Origin: Synechococcus sp. AG-673-F03
Lineage (GTDB): Bacteria; Cyanobacteriota; Cyanobacteriia; PCC-6307; Cyanobiaceae
Length of the DNA: 64,000 nt
Reading direction: 5' to 3'
Assembly (NCBI GenBank): GCA_003211205.1
Contig: QCTJ01000009.1
Coordinates: 1-64,000 of the forward strand
How positions within the stretch are numbered: position 1 is the stretch's first letter; every line of letters begins with the position of its first letter. The notes under the pieces are model-generated. The model saw nothing but the letters and a program-made list of their open reading frames with translations, was not told the origin of the DNA and made no database searches. This document shows positions 1 through 15,000 of the stretch, piece by piece. The translations under genes and the position numbers were made by a program.

Positions 1-1
1 C

Positions 2-3000
2 TGGAACGATGCGGTCAGCGAGCAACTGATGCAATTCAGCAGCCGCTACAGCAGCAAGGACCAGCAAAAACTGATGCGGTTAGCGGGCCTTCCCATCGAC
101 ACCCAGACGACGCATCCCGGAGGAGTTCTTTCAACACTGGGAGCGCTTCTGGAAATCCAGGATTCCGAAGTTCGTCTTGATGACATTCCCGAACTCCGAC
201 CACACTTCGAGGATGCGCTGAACAACGCGACATCACTGGGGCAACTCCAGCAAAACCTCCGTGACCTTCCCCACCAGGACTGGACTCTTGATCTAATCAG
301 TTCAGAAGGAACGCCTCACCTTGACGCACAAGAAGGCGTTGCCGAAATGTTGGCAAGTCATCTCAGCCCCCTGCTTCAGGAGGAAGGGTTAACAAGAGCC
401 CTATCAGCCTCAGCACAGCCAGATGTTCTACGACAGCAATGGCAGGAGCAGGGCAGAGTCCTGGCTCCAGAAGCATTCGCGCAGCTGCTGAGTCACGGAA
501 TAGCTGCTACTGAAAACACACTCAGCCTGGCCCAGTTCGAACAGTTGACGAACGGCATCAACGGTTTCTCCGCATGGATGGATGAACTGTCTCCCCATGC
601 AATCGAACGGCTGAAGCAACTACCGACAGAGGCTTTCAGCACACTGGAAACATTGTCGATGAGTGGCTGGCAACAGCTGGTCAAACTCAGCAGCAGTGAA
701 TGGGCCGCGATGGAACGCCTGCCCTTCCAGCACTATGGAGCCGAGGTGCTGGAAGCGATAGCGAACGCAGATGAAGAGGCCCTCACCCGAATACTGCGAT
801 GGGATCTGGCCACCGTGGAACAGCTGGTTCAGGGCGTGTGCGAACTCAGTGATCAGGTGGCAGGACTGCTGGGCCAGACCCTTTCATCATCAGGTTCATT
901 AGCACTGGCCCTCTCACCGGATGAAAGAACAGCAGCTGCCAATCGGTTGCAATCCACGTTCAAACGTCTGCAGAAGAACCTTCACGGTGGGCTGATGGAT
1001 GGCAGTCTTCAAATGTTGCCTTCCGATCTGATCAATGCGCTCAACGAACAACTAAGACAGAGCGGACTGCAGCTCAAGGTCTCCGATGATCTCGATGATC
1101 TGCTCAGTCACAGCACTGAACCTGTATGGCTGGATCTTCAGCTCACCGATACCAAGCATGAACTGCAGTTTGATCTGAATCTGGCTGCTCTTGTGAACCA
1201 GGCCACAGGATTGGCCTTCGCCGCTGAGGATCTCCCAACTCTGCAAGCGAATTTGAACATTGGATTAGCAGGAGGGGTTCGACTTGGAATCGATCTGAGC
1301 CAGAGCGACCCCGGCCATCGCATCAAGATCGACACAGCTGTTGATCAGGATCTGGAATCTGCCTATGAAGCAGCGGTGGAAGAGGGGTACGGGGATGTAC
1401 TGACATCACTGGATCTTCAGTCACCAGACTGGTCGGCAACGGAACTACTGGCCACAGTCAGCGCCAACCTGACGCTCTCAACGGAAGAGGCAAACAAGCT
1501 GCCTCTGCCGGAAGAAGTGGAACTGACCTCGCTGCTGGAAATTAAGGGTGCTGCAGCCTTGGATCTGCGCAGCGACCATCCTGCCCCCGCTGAAGCTGAA
1601 GGCATTGTTTCTCTGGTCGATCTTGATTCACAGCTGAACGTTGAATCTGACAGCGCGCTGCAGCTGTCATTTGATTTCAATGGTGATTCTCTTTTGAATG
1701 CACTTCAGCAGCGTTTGAACCAGCTGCTGCAAGAACTGGATCCAGGAGAGATCGGCAACTGTCCAGAGGCCTGGCTGAAGTTCATCAACCGCTTCATCGC
1801 AACTCTCGACCGCCTCGCACACGCCATGCCGGCGTCATCGGTGTTACCAGGCTGGATCCCGCAGACGATTGGAAGTGAATATGAGGACTTCAACAATGGA
1901 CTGCAGAAGGTCGCCAATCAACTGCGACGCCTCAACCGCACGATTCTCACAGCAGATGGTTTCACTGCATTCGTCAACCGGGAATTCGACGAAGCAGGTG
2001 TACCTCTGCGACTACGGCTCTTGTCCAGACCAGAAGAGAATGGGGAGCCCCTCGAATGCTGTGATGATGACGCCGGCGAGGAGGTGAGTCCACCGCAATT
2101 GCTGAGCAGCGATGATCTGCACCATGACTCGGCAATCGGAGCCGACGGCACATTGAGCCTGGAGCTTGACGAAGCAGAGATTCCGGAACAGATCAACCTG
2201 AATCAAATCGGTGGACAGGTCTTCATCAAGGCTGATGGCACAGCACAAGAGCCCTTCATTGATCGCACTGAAGGAATCAGTAGAAGCGGTCTGCGTGAAG
2301 TGCGGCTGAACATTGAAGGATTACAACCCGGAAGACTGCCTGATCCGCAAACACTGGTGCTCCGCGCAGAGCATCAACTCTTGCAACCGACAAGGATTCA
2401 GCTGAGTGAACACGAAGAATCGGCACTCTTGCTGGAATTTGAAGATGCACTTCCCGAGAGTGAAGTCCTGGAGCTCAGCTACATCCCAAATGAAGGGAGC
2501 CTGGAATACCGTCTCGACAATGCTCCGGAAGGCGATTGGCAGGCCTTCGGTGCAGCCCAGATCTTCCGGCTAAACGGAGATCAGACAGACAACCTGCAAC
2601 TACAGCGAATAGATGCGGAAGGTCAGATCCGCAACGTTGAGCTGCGTCAACCGCAAATCTCTTTGAGGAGTATGCGAGAGAAGAGGTTCAGCTCAGGCGC
2701 ATTCAGCATCGGCGATGACTTCAAGCAGGAAATCGCGGCAACAGCGGGGATTTTGCAGACAGCAAAGCAACCGATCAAGGTCACTGTCGTGGCCTCAACT
2801 GATGATGAAGGTGTCTCAAATGCTCTGGAAGAAAGATTGGATAGGGAGCTGTCGCGTCAGCGCAACTCGAGTTCCGAACTGGATCGCATCAAGGCTCGAA
2901 TTGTTGATCGAGCTTTAATTGAGTGGGCCATGGTCACACCTTTGGAAGGTGAAGCTGAACTGGGAGAGGAAGGGCTGGGTGATCAGGCCAATCAGCAATT

Positions 3001-6000
3001 GGCCCAGGCCCGGGCACTGGCAGCACTCGATGAACTGACCCAGAATCAATTGCTGGGGTTAGAGCAACTTCGAGATATTGAACGAAGCTGGATCGACGAC
3101 GCAGAAGCAAGCGATCAGGTGATCCTTGGTCGAAACAACAATAACCAACCTCTGACACTCCGATTACTACCAGAAAACGACGCCGTAAATAATGGAAGCG
3201 CCAATGTCGACCACCGCTTTGTGCACGTGGATCTCGACCTTGTGCGGCAACCGAAAACTGAGCTTCTGGTGCAATTACCACCGAATGAAGATGAATGTGA
3301 ACCGAAGGTCTATATCTATGAACTGAGCGCGAAAGCCAGTGACAAGATCAGCCAAAAGGGCTCGCTCAGCCTGGAACAACTCATGTCAATCCTTCAACTG
3401 GAGGGTGGTGATTCAGGCATGGCGCAACTTCAACAGGGCATCGAGTCTCTCGGATTGGAGCTGGAAGCAGAAACCAATTTCGACTGGACAATAGATGGGC
3501 GCATGGTCTTTGGCTTCGATAGCACCGCAACCGGAGACAATGCCTTCGTATTCATCGACCCTGTAGGTCTTGACAGCAATCCACAGCAACCGTGGCCAAA
3601 TCAGGCAGACGATCACAGTGTGTATCTCGAATTCGGCGATTCAGCAGCGCTCGACAGCAGTGAGAGCGAACTCCGTATCAACACCAAGCTTCAACTCAGC
3701 CATCTGGAGCTCAATCACGCACTGATCGAAGGAGGTAATCCATCAGAGGGAAATGAACTTGAGGAGCCATCCAAGACACTGAAAATCCAGCTGACAGCGG
3801 CAACTGATCTTCGTCATGCGAATGGCAACAACGGTCTGCAACCGCTCGATTCGTCCGTTGAAATGCAGTCTGGTCTGCGAATGGCCGCAGACTTACAGCC
3901 AGGCAATCTTGTTGATCTCTTGGGAGAGACCGCACTATCTCTCGATCTGGATTTACCAACAGTGGATCTGCCCAGCAATGAAGAACTGAACTGTTGGCGG
4001 ACAACACTGCCAGCAATTGCTGAGCTGGCGAAATCAGTAGCCTCGAACTTCACACAGACATCGGAACGACTTGACCAATTACCCATCAGTCTTGCAGATC
4101 ATACAGTACTTCTACAAGAACTGGAAGACATCGGGTTAGGCCTCCATGAAATTGGTGACGAAATCATGGAATTTCACGATACATATATGGAACCGTTGCT
4201 CTTGAAACAGAGCGTTAATCGGCTGCTCGATGCTTACGCGATACCATTAAATTTCGAGATAAGCGAAAACGACGACACAACCACCTTTACTCTTGAAGCC
4301 ACTAACGCGCTGAACCAAAGCCGGAACTTCGCGCTGAATTCCGATTCTCTGTTTGAGCTGCTTGAACAACGGGGAAGTCAAAGCGTTCAAATCCTCAGCG
4401 AAGTTGTTGATCTGGCTGTCGGAGACCTCAGTGCAGACTTCTCGATTGACCTCAACTTTGGGGGCAGTATTCAGTTGCAGGAGGAATGCGGTGAACCACT
4501 GCTTCTGATCAACACGCACCAGGATCTCGCGAACACGCACATGGGGCAGTTCGCTGAAGAGCTGGGAGCTGATCAACTTCAACGTCTTGAGATGGCAGCT
4601 CTGGCATCCATTCAGTTGGACGAGCTCCATTTCAGCAGTCCATTACTACAGGACCAGAACGGACCAACTGATTACCTGCTGAGCAGCTTTGCTGAACCAG
4701 ATGAAGGAGGACGTCCCACCCCACAACAAAGCTTTCATGCTGCGATTGGAATGGGCCTCGATGCAACGCCAGAGGATGTTGCATCGATCGAACTGTCGCT
4801 GGATGATCTTGAGCTGACAAGTGATCTGACCATCAACCTTGATGAACGTTCGCTGCTTGCGATGGCAGAGCAGATCAGTGCTGATGCAATTGCGACAGGC
4901 CAGGCGTGGGCAGATGATTTCACATCAGTGTTTGATGATCTCAATGATCTCGAGCTTCCAGACTGCCCGGCAGACTGGAGTGGATTCGTGCAGCAGCTCA
5001 CTGCCACTTTTGCAGGGATCACTGGAGAGCTGACTTCAAGCAGTGAAAGCCTGGCCTCTGCTGCCAATACACTTCCGGATTGGTTTCCATCAGAGGCATT
5101 CAATTCCACCGCTGAATTCATCGGACAACTCAATTCAATCACCCAAGATCTCAATGATTTAAGTCATGAGTGGCTAACAGTGGATTCGCTTGTTGACGCA
5201 GTTAATGCTACATTCAACGAGAGAGGAATTGATCTTAAACTACGACTAATCAGCACACCGCCAGAGACGATAAAAGAAGATGCATATAACAATAATCAAA
5301 CGAACGCAATGTCCATAGAGGCTACAAATAAAAGCAGCAACGAAACGATCAACCCAATTATATTCAGAGACAACAAGGGAGACTTTGAGACAAGTGAGGG
5401 AGACAGATTCTCAATAGATGTCGAGTCGATTGGAACAGCCGCTCCACCAAGTTCCAAGAGAGGTATTAGCCTTTCTAAACTTGACACAAAAACGAAAGAA
5501 TACTTTCGCCAAAACCCAACCGGCTTAATACAGATCGGCCAGCTAGGAGAGAAAAGCGAGCAAATAAATCAAACATTTTATTTGACTGAGTATGAGATTC
5601 AAGTTCCTAGCCATGAAAAACTGACGAGCAGAGTAGAAAGCTTTTTTGATATCAATGAAGTATCAGTAGTCCCCGAAATCATCATCAGAGAACCCCACAT
5701 AGACATAAAAAAAAATAGGCAACAACTCTTTACGCTTCCAATTGCAATTCCAGCCAGCGATTTAACACCAATAAGTGTTTACATTCAGGCAGACACAACA
5801 GCAACCCCCATACCGGACTCATCTGGATTACTTCAAGATGATGGGGTAGATCTAAGAAATAGAAATACCCAACTTCAAATCAGAATCGAATCAGGAAAGG
5901 GCAATACCGACTGGATAGCCATCTCAACTCCAGGAGGGTTAAACTTAAGACCGGAGAGTTATATCGTAGCACAATTAGGACAACAGCCATTTGCAATATC

Positions 6001-9000
6001 CGACATTACGGATATTAAGATGAGACTATTTAACGAAGCAGATCCAAGCAAAGCATACACGCTAGATACAATGGAATTAAGCGCATTAGTAATCTCTGGG
6101 CTCAAAAAAGATAGAAGCGGTTTAGAATATTTAGCCGTCAATATACCATCCGATGATATTGAAATTGACTATCAAGATGGCTTATTAAGCATGCCTGAGT
6201 CCTATCTCCTAAGGAATGGCAAAAGAGATGAAAACTGGGATATAAAAGGAAATACAGAAGACAACACAATTATTTCAAGGATGAACATTGCAAGGGACCA
6301 ATATTTGGAAAGTAGAGATGGGAATCATGAAAATGGCCTGTTTAATCCTAATGACGTTATAGGAGGCGTCTGGTTCCACGGTCTAAGGCCATACTCCGAA
6401 ATAAATAATATCGACCTAAAAACTTCAACAATGAAAATCGAAGAAGGGCATTACGGAATAGGTAAAAAATATTTAGATCCAAGTGATCCAACTATTTTTA
6501 TTATTCATGATATTGATGAGGGATATGGCTCCAATTGGTTAACTCAAAATCGAGCGATGACAGTAGAAAGAGATAGTAAATTTGGCCCTAATCTACTTGG
6601 CAAGGAAAACGAAGGTAGTCTAGTGGATTGGCAAGTCGACATTGGCGACCTCTACGCCAAAGAATATTCCAACAACGCAAATGTAATTATCGTCGACTGG
6701 GGAGATCATAATTTTGCCTATTCTCAACCAGAAAGCACAGCGGCTCTTGGTCCAATTATTTGGGACATGACATTTGAGGTAATTGATAATCTAAAAAAGC
6801 TGCACCCAGCACTACTTATTGCTGGTGAACTATATAAATTTATGTCGATAACTAACTTTCATAATAACCCCCCAAAGAGCATGGAGGATTTCTCAAAGAG
6901 ATCAGCAAGTGCACTTATAGGCATGTCAACATCATATATTCCAAGTGGAAAAGTTCAAGAAATAGCAAAAACTCTGGGATATATATTTCATTCAGCAAAT
7001 ATAGCCGCTCATACTAATACCTATTCTGAATCAGCAATGAGTGGGCGCATAGTTGCAGAACAAGTTGCTGAGTACATCGCAAAATATGCATTAGATCCAA
7101 GCGACGTAACATTGATAGGACATGGAATTGGTGCGCATATTGCCGGAATGGTATCCAATCACATCAATTCTTATGATTCAAATATGAAAGTGGAAAATAT
7201 AATTGGTCTTGATCCTGCTGGTCCTGATTTTGCTGGAGGGTTTGCTGCAGGAATGGCACCATCATTAGATGGGGTTTTAGATAGTGAAATCGAACAAGAA
7301 ATCGTTGGATTTTTAGATTCGGTTGTGCAAAGTACGTTTGGAGGTTATGCAGGATGGAAAGGAGATGCCTCCTCACTTTACACTACGCCATTAGATCAGC
7401 CTGTAGACGAAAAACATCGCCTCGATTCGGACGATGCAGAAAATGTAATTGCGATTCATACATCCTGGGGCTTAGGATACAATTCAACGGAAATTGCAGA
7501 CCAAAACTTATATATAAATGCATTGCCACATATTTATAACTTCAACTTACCAAAACCTGTTAGAGATTTATTGTCAAAGCAAGACCCAGAAGCAAGCGAA
7601 TACGTAATTTTAGAAAGCTCTGCAGCAAACAATCCAGTAGCCATGAGCTACAAACATCCTGCAGGCCAAGATGACTCGCTTTCACAAATATTTTTAGACA
7701 TGCGATATGAGAATTACGAGCAACTCGGACATATTAGTAACGCAATGGAGATAAATCAACATAAGCATTCAATAGATATTTTCAAGGACATACTCACAGA
7801 GTCATTGCAAGGAGATGGAATCACATTAGACCACAAAGGATTGTATGCACCTTATATTTTCACAGATTATAATCCAAAAAAACCTCAACAAGAAAACTAT
7901 TCTGAGGGTGGTAGTTTATTTATAAATGAGCTATTTCCTGATGGAAGCACTCACGGTTTACCAACAGATAACGAAATGAGATTTCATCATATTTCAACAG
8001 AGTTTCTTTTTCATTCAAGTCAAATACATGAAAAACATATTAAAACTGGGAGGAAGACAAATATAACTATTAGCGGCGATTTGATGGATAACTACAGTCA
8101 AATAAGAAGCTTTAAAGGAAGGCAACCTGAAGCCGAGTTTTCAATAGTAAGCAAATCACCAGACCCAGATAACAGGATTATTAAAAACATTGAGAATAGT
8201 CTCCTAGCCGGATGGAATAGAATACCAAATATCCCTAAAAGAGTCAGCAGTAGCAGTGAAAATACAATGACAGCCAACGGCATGTATGGCTCGTTAGAAG
8301 TAAATAAAAATGGCACGTATAATTATACAACATATAACTTAGACGATCCTATACGATTGACACAACATCAAGAAGATGGATCAAAAAATTATCTAGCTTT
8401 TTCTGATACCGGTGCAACTACAATCATCAAATCACCTGGCGATTATAATCAAGAGATAAAACTTGAGAGAGATTTAAATCAACGATTTGTAGACTCTTTT
8501 GGAATTCAAGTTGACTACGAATCCCAATCTGGAAAATGGTCTAAGCCAGAATCACTTGATATATACATAGATTTGATTAATTCAAGTCATGAAGATGCAA
8601 AAATAGCTACCTATGATATATCATCTAAAACCCTTGGACAATGGGACCCAGGCTTACAAGCAGAAGACAAACTTATTGTAAGACTGGTGGAAAATAAGGA
8701 CACCTTTGATAGCAATAATCAAGGAATAGAAGGCTCAATCTCTGCATCATGGCTCATTGACGATTCAAATGATCATAGTATGCAATTTATTAGCCCATCA
8801 AGTCAACAAAAAATTGTAGAGCCGATTGATGGAAGATATTTTTATCGAGTTATCAATAATAGGATTAAGCTGTACGAAAATGAAGAAAACTTCAACGCAT
8901 CAAACCCAAATCAAATACTGGGCGACTATGAATTTAGCTCCACTGCATTTGTTACTCCCGATTCGTTCATCAATGACGACTATCAGGTGGTGATTGATGA

Positions 9001-12000
9001 TGTCGATAATCATGAAACAACAACTACATCTAGTTTTATCATACCATTTCGAGATCGCATAGATGCAACCTTTTTGGATAATGAGTTATTGAGCGAGCTA
9101 AATCTTTTAAAATTAAAAGCTGAGACTTATAACCCCAGTGACGGGATTATAGGCATAGAAATAGTAAGTGCGGCGCCTGCCGATGCAGATGAAGAGGATG
9201 TTCAAGATCTCATCAAGTATCACAAAGAGAACTACAAAGGTGATGAATCTATTTACTCGAAAGCTGCAGCAGTTGCAGGTAAATTTTTACAAATTCAGAC
9301 AAATCTAGATGATAACGAAAAGGAAAAGCTTACCCAACCAAATTCAGATCCTTTCTCAATATTGATTGCATCAGACAACGGTAGTGAACAAAGCTATATC
9401 AATCCACACGCGACAAAGATATCAGAGCTTTATGCAATCGAATCACTGCTAAATCTTTTAGACACTGGAGTAATTAGCACCAAAGACATTGCCATCAAGG
9501 ACGAATCTTTGTCACTGCTAATAGATAGCAGTGCAAACTCAAAAGCTGGGTCTGTTAATTTGAATAGTGATGGCATTGTTGACATCGACATAAAGATTCT
9601 TGGAGGCGATAGCGTTCTCGCGGGAAACAAAGTCTTGATAACGGAGGACTTTCAAGATGGATATTTAGCATTGCGAATTCACGAATTCAGCAAGTCTGAC
9701 TCTGGTCTCGTCTTGATGCCTATTAGTACTAATAATCAAGATTGCCCACCTCAACCGTATGTCTTTGACCTTTCTTTTGAAAACGCCTTCTCTGCAGCTG
9801 ATCAAACAGAATTAACCGGCAATCAATTGGCAGCGTTAGCAGGCTCAGTCATCCCGGGTGGCAATGTCATGGTTGACATACTCGACGAGGTTGCCGCCGA
9901 TTACAGCGCTGGCTTTGCCTACAACGTGATGTTGGATGGCGGTGTCACCTTTGCCGTTGACCTCAACAGCCCAGATCTTGTGATGGTGGATCCGAGAGGA
10001 CCTGGGGTTGTAGGCACTTGGCCTGAGCAAGGAGGTAATCCAACTTTCGACTTCAACACAGCCGACACAGGCTTCACAACTGAGGATGCAGAAGCATTGC
10101 TCACGGTGCAGGCTGGTCTCACCAGACTGCAAAGACCCGACAGATTTGTATTAAAGCAGTCTGAGTTAGGCCAATCCATGCCGTTTAGATCGTCCGAGGA
10201 CGGTAGCACTCTTATCCTTACCAACCCTCAGCAAATCGGACTCAATCTTGCCAACGCAGATACGGTATTCAGCCTGAAGCTGGATGCAATTGAATCTGAA
10301 CAGAATCACCATTTACTTATAAATGGAGGAGAAGCCTATAAGGAAGCCATCACCTTGCGCTTCCAGCACTCACCAACTGAGGATGATCCTCAACGCTTTA
10401 GCGCAGTCTTAGAGGAAGGTCTTTCGCTGCGGCCATCGGAGCAATGGGATCAAGTCAATATCCGAGCCACAGCACTGGTCAATCTTGCTAATCCACATGC
10501 ACATCTGGGCCTCACAGGTGGGCTTGCTCTCGATCTCAGAGCTGCCGATGCGAACGAAGAAAATTCGATGCTCTCTCTGGCTGAGACGGAGATCACCAGT
10601 GAAGCTGCCCTCAGACTGAATCTCGATCTAGCTGGGTTAGGAGACTTTCTCACCAATGGCAACCCCATTGGCTCGATTGGTGATGATCTTGAAAATGCAT
10701 TGGAAGCTGTCGAGACTTTTGCTGATGAAGCACTCTGCGGTTTGGATGATGGTGCATTTACACCTGCAAACTGGCTGGGGATGATCACAGGATTGGCTCA
10801 AAGAGTCCGCGATCTTTCTGATGGCCTCGAGAGTTCAGTAGGAAGCAACCCACTGATTACAGGTGCCCTGGGATCCCTCGACCTGAACTTCAAAGGTGTC
10901 AGCAATGCCTTGGATGATGTGGCTGACGTGATCGAAAGTTTCAGCGATCAGATCCTCACACCGGTGGATTGGGCTGAAGCATTCAACCGCAGCATGGATG
11001 AGGCCGACATGGCTGACATCACTCTCACGCTCGTTGAACAAGCAACACCAGATGCTTTCGCAGGCGAATGCCCGGAACATAACCCTGAACAACGCAATCC
11101 TCTGCTGTACCTCTTCGATCTCGACTTTGGCGATGCACTTGACATAAGCCCAGCGTCAGCGAACAACAACAACAACACTCTGACGAATTTTCTGGGTGAT
11201 GCCTTTGATGTTGATCTGAGTGATCTTGCCGGTGATCTCGATCTTTCCGCAGACATCGATTATGGAGTCGAAGTCGAAGCTCGGATGGGCTTTGGCTTTG
11301 ACCTGGATGCTCGCTCAGCCGGCGAGTTCTTTGTTTTGGAGACACAACCAGGCAACCAGACCATCACCCTGCCGCAAGCTCTGGACCCAGCCGCTTTCGC
11401 TGAATTGAATCTGGATGGCACAGAACTGTTTGCCAAGGCCTGGGTGGATATCGACAATGTGGCACTGGAATTCGCAGGGCTGGAAGCACGCTCGGAACCG
11501 GGGGAAGTGCTGTTGAGCGCAGGCATGGCCACAGGAGCGGATCTACAGATTCCGTTCGGTAACGGCACTGATTATCTACCGGAAACACTGGTGGATATTG
11601 GCCAAGCAGGCCAAGCTCTGGATCTATTGGTTGGGTTCGATCTCAATGCGGAACTGAATCCACAGCTTTTGCTCGATTTGGCGGAAGAACTTGGCGGAAA
11701 TGTTCTCAACACGTTCACACCACTGGAACAAGCTGCTGACCAGGTCATGCAGAGCATTGATTCTGTTGGAGATGCGCTTGGGTGCAATGGCTTTGGACTT
11801 CAGGAAATACTTCTGATTCTCAGCGAACTCGAACGCACGATTGATGGCCTGCAATACGGAATTGAGAAGGGAATTGCTGATAATCCCTTGATGACAACCT
11901 TCGCTCCTGAATTCGGGACTGAGATCAAGTCATTCACAGATGGATTTGATGATGTGGAAAATGTCTTGGCGACTGTTCGCGAAACAGGGGAAGTCTTACT

Positions 12001-15000
12001 TCCCTGGAATCTCATTCCTGCACTGGATGAGCAGCTTTCAGACGAATTTGAACTGCGCTTGCAACCGAGACCAAGCTTTGAGGTTGATTTCTGCGTTCAG
12101 GCGTTGCCTGACGACCAAATCAAGCAAGTGGATCTCAGCCGGAGCGCCAGATATTTCAATGCCATGCCCGGTAATACACAGATTCAATATCAGCTTCCCA
12201 ACCTCAACGATGCTGGATTAAGTCCAGGTGTGGTATTTACACAAATCACATTAGAAGGGAATGACAACATCACACTGCCAACCGGGTACAAGAAACTTCC
12301 AAATATCAACATACAACAACACGAGAATGACACAAATGATCAGTTCCACGCTTATCAACGTTTAGATGTCAACAGCGGAGTCGACCATCTTTTGTTATTG
12401 CATAGAGAAGTCAACAACGGCAATAATGGGAATCAAAACGAACAGGGACTAGATTTCGTCAAAAGTGAAAATGGTGAGCCGTATAACGCAGAACAGCTGG
12501 ATTCCTTCATTTATCCAGTCCTTGGTGATGATCCACTGGAATCGATTGAAAATTATCTAAACGACTGGTGTGGTGCAGATCGCAAACTGATCAATGCTCC
12601 CGATTTCTACCGCTTTGATTTGAAACTTGATGGTTTACAAAACTCATTTCCCTTGGATTTCGAGCAAGAGTTTCTTGATGGAATCATCGAACTGGAAGGA
12701 GGATTTAATCTCGAGCTTTTTGCCAAAGGTGGGCTCTCATTTGTAATTGATGCCAATGCTCCGGATATGGCGTCCACTCTGCTGCTCGATACAGAATCCT
12801 CCAGTGCCACTGGCATAGATCGCCTGATGCCAGGTGACATGGCGTCGTTACTCAGCTCAAGCACTGAATCGGAGCTGGTGATTGGTGCGGTTCTACAAAG
12901 TGACGAACCTCTTCGAGGCAAACTTGGATTTCTTGAGTTAACAGCCTCATCCTCGCCAGCAAATGTTCTGGGAATCGGTGCAACACCCGATGGTTCTAAT
13001 CAGGCGTTTGAAGGCGTAACACTAAGTACAGATGATGGTTTCGGATTTCTTGAAGCGGAACGAGATCCATTCCTGAGTGGAGCTGCAATTGCTGCACTTG
13101 ATATATCATCAGACAAATCTCTTGTTCCACTCAGTGAGCTATCAGATCTCGGTTTTGAGTTCCAAGTAGAAGCTGGTTTTGAACTGGATCCACACATCAC
13201 AGCCTCACTGGGAAATGTAATTGAAGTAGAGGGCGACCTCCATCTAGGCGGTTACTTTGGCAGCAATGTCGAGACGATTGACTTTGGCCTCACCCCCCTG
13301 ATTTTCAGACCTGACGACATCAGTGTGAATCTTGGTGGCGAGCTCGCGTCAATGAGCGGCCCACTGGTCAAAACAGCGGACTTCCTCACGAATTATTACC
13401 TGGATCCACTGGAGCCCGTGGTTGAAATCCTCGAGACAGAGTTTTCAATCGCCGGAGTGAGTCTTCTTGGCAGTGGCAGATTGCATAATATTATTGATCT
13501 CAAGCTCGAGAATAAAGCTGAAGGAGATCTTACAAAATGGGTTGAGCTATATCGAAATATCGATGATGTTGTCGATGCTGTTGGTCAATTAGCGAATGCA
13601 GATGGTCTTTCACTGGATCCCGCTCTTTACCTTGAACAAAGTCAATATATTATTTCTACAGATGATGGCTACACACCTGACCCAGTCTCGGCTGAGGATC
13701 AGGGAGATCAGGGTATATCCAAATCGGCTCTATTTCAATCACATTTAGCTATTAAAGACAGGTGGAAAGAGGCTATTCGCGATCAAGATGAAAATAAAGT
13801 CGATCTTCTGAAAAAGCTCGACGAGGATTTGCGCGACACGCTGAACTCAGTGCTTGCACCTCAGCCAGAGAATCAATATCTCAACCCTCCCCTGGGCGAA
13901 ACAAAGCTCACCTTCCCCTTCATGGAGGACTGGGACAAAACATCAAGCAAATTGTTTGATCTGATTCTTTCTGACGACGATTCCAGTCGCTTTGAACTGG
14001 ATCTGATACGTCTTCAACTCGCCGGATTCTCAAAAAACTTCAGCGAAAGTCTGTCTTTTCCGGTCTGGCCAGCTCCTCCGATCTCCATCGAGGTTGGCGC
14101 GGGCATCACACCCTATCTGCGCCCAACCGTTCTGGGCTACGACCTCACCGGACTGGCTGGTTTCGTTGAAACGGATGAATTATCTTCACTGGCCGACGGC
14201 TTTTACGTGCTGGGAGATGAACCCGGCAGCATGATCGGTGACCAGCCTTATCACGGCGCTGGTGCAGAAATCCGGCTTGAGGTGAATGCGGGCCCGCAGA
14301 TTGGCTTACCTGGAGCTTCGGTCTCAGGACTGCTGGCCATCCGCGGCAATGTAAACCTCGAACTGAATGATCCTAATGCTGATGGTCGTGTTCGCTTTGA
14401 TGAGCTGCTCCACAACGCAACCTATGCAGTCGATGGCGAAGAGCCGAATGCACTGAAAATATTTGACACTGCATTGAGAGTGACAGGACTGGCGCGAGTG
14501 AATGCCAATGTGCCCATTGTTGGTTCAATCAACATCTATGAAACTCCGGAATATGAACTTTTCAGCCTTGATATCGAAGGTGGCGCCCCTCCAAAGCCTT
14601 ATTACGCAACTGCCCCGGACGAAGCGAGATCGCTTCTTCTGAATATCGGCAATCGATCTGATCTTCGTAACATCAACCCTGGGCAAAGTGATGAGAATTT
14701 TGTTCTCTCATCCCAAGAACACAACAGCCTGGAGATCAGCGTTCCGGGAGATCAGGCAGAGCGTTTCTCCAATCTAGAAACGGTGATTGGTGATGCAGGT
14801 TCTGGCAATGACACCATCAATGCCAGCGCAGTTTCAATCACAGTTGATCTTGCTGGTGGTACTGGGGCCGACTCTCTTCAGGGGGGATCAGCCGCTGATC
14901 AGCTCAGTGGTGGTGCAGACCACGACACGCTGCATGGCGGAGCTGGTACTGATCAACTCCGTGGTGACGCTGGCAATGATGTTCTTGACGGTGGAGATGG

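Larger units (their letters stand above)
820..14600 (+). repeat. Array of six to seven diverged ~1-1.3 kb modules in the giant protein
   Basis: The same order of elements recurs. It opens with a beta segment of the form YxFDLxFxxAL, continues with alternating hydrophobic strands (LDLxL, GFDL, VDP), then a Cys-led helical stretch (CPEAW at about 1755, CPADW at about 4957, CGLDD at about 10735, CNGFG at about 11783). It closes with a helix and strand of the form LxxAxNxxxxxxGIxLxLRLxxxP. Closing elements are visible near 1016-1080, 1948-2036, 4192-4260, 5180-5260, 10957-11035 and 11998-12070. Opening elements are near 1125, 3310, 4285, 9745, 11100 and 12600. The region from 12600 to 14600 is a last, more divergent copy. 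I do not recognise the module as a named family; a beta-rich domain plus a helical hairpin is all I can infer. Confidence 0.65.

Noticed and set aside
6477-7815. Calling the domain an active lipase
   Set aside because: The nucleophile codon reads GGA (Gly) and no Ser occupies the GxSxG position.
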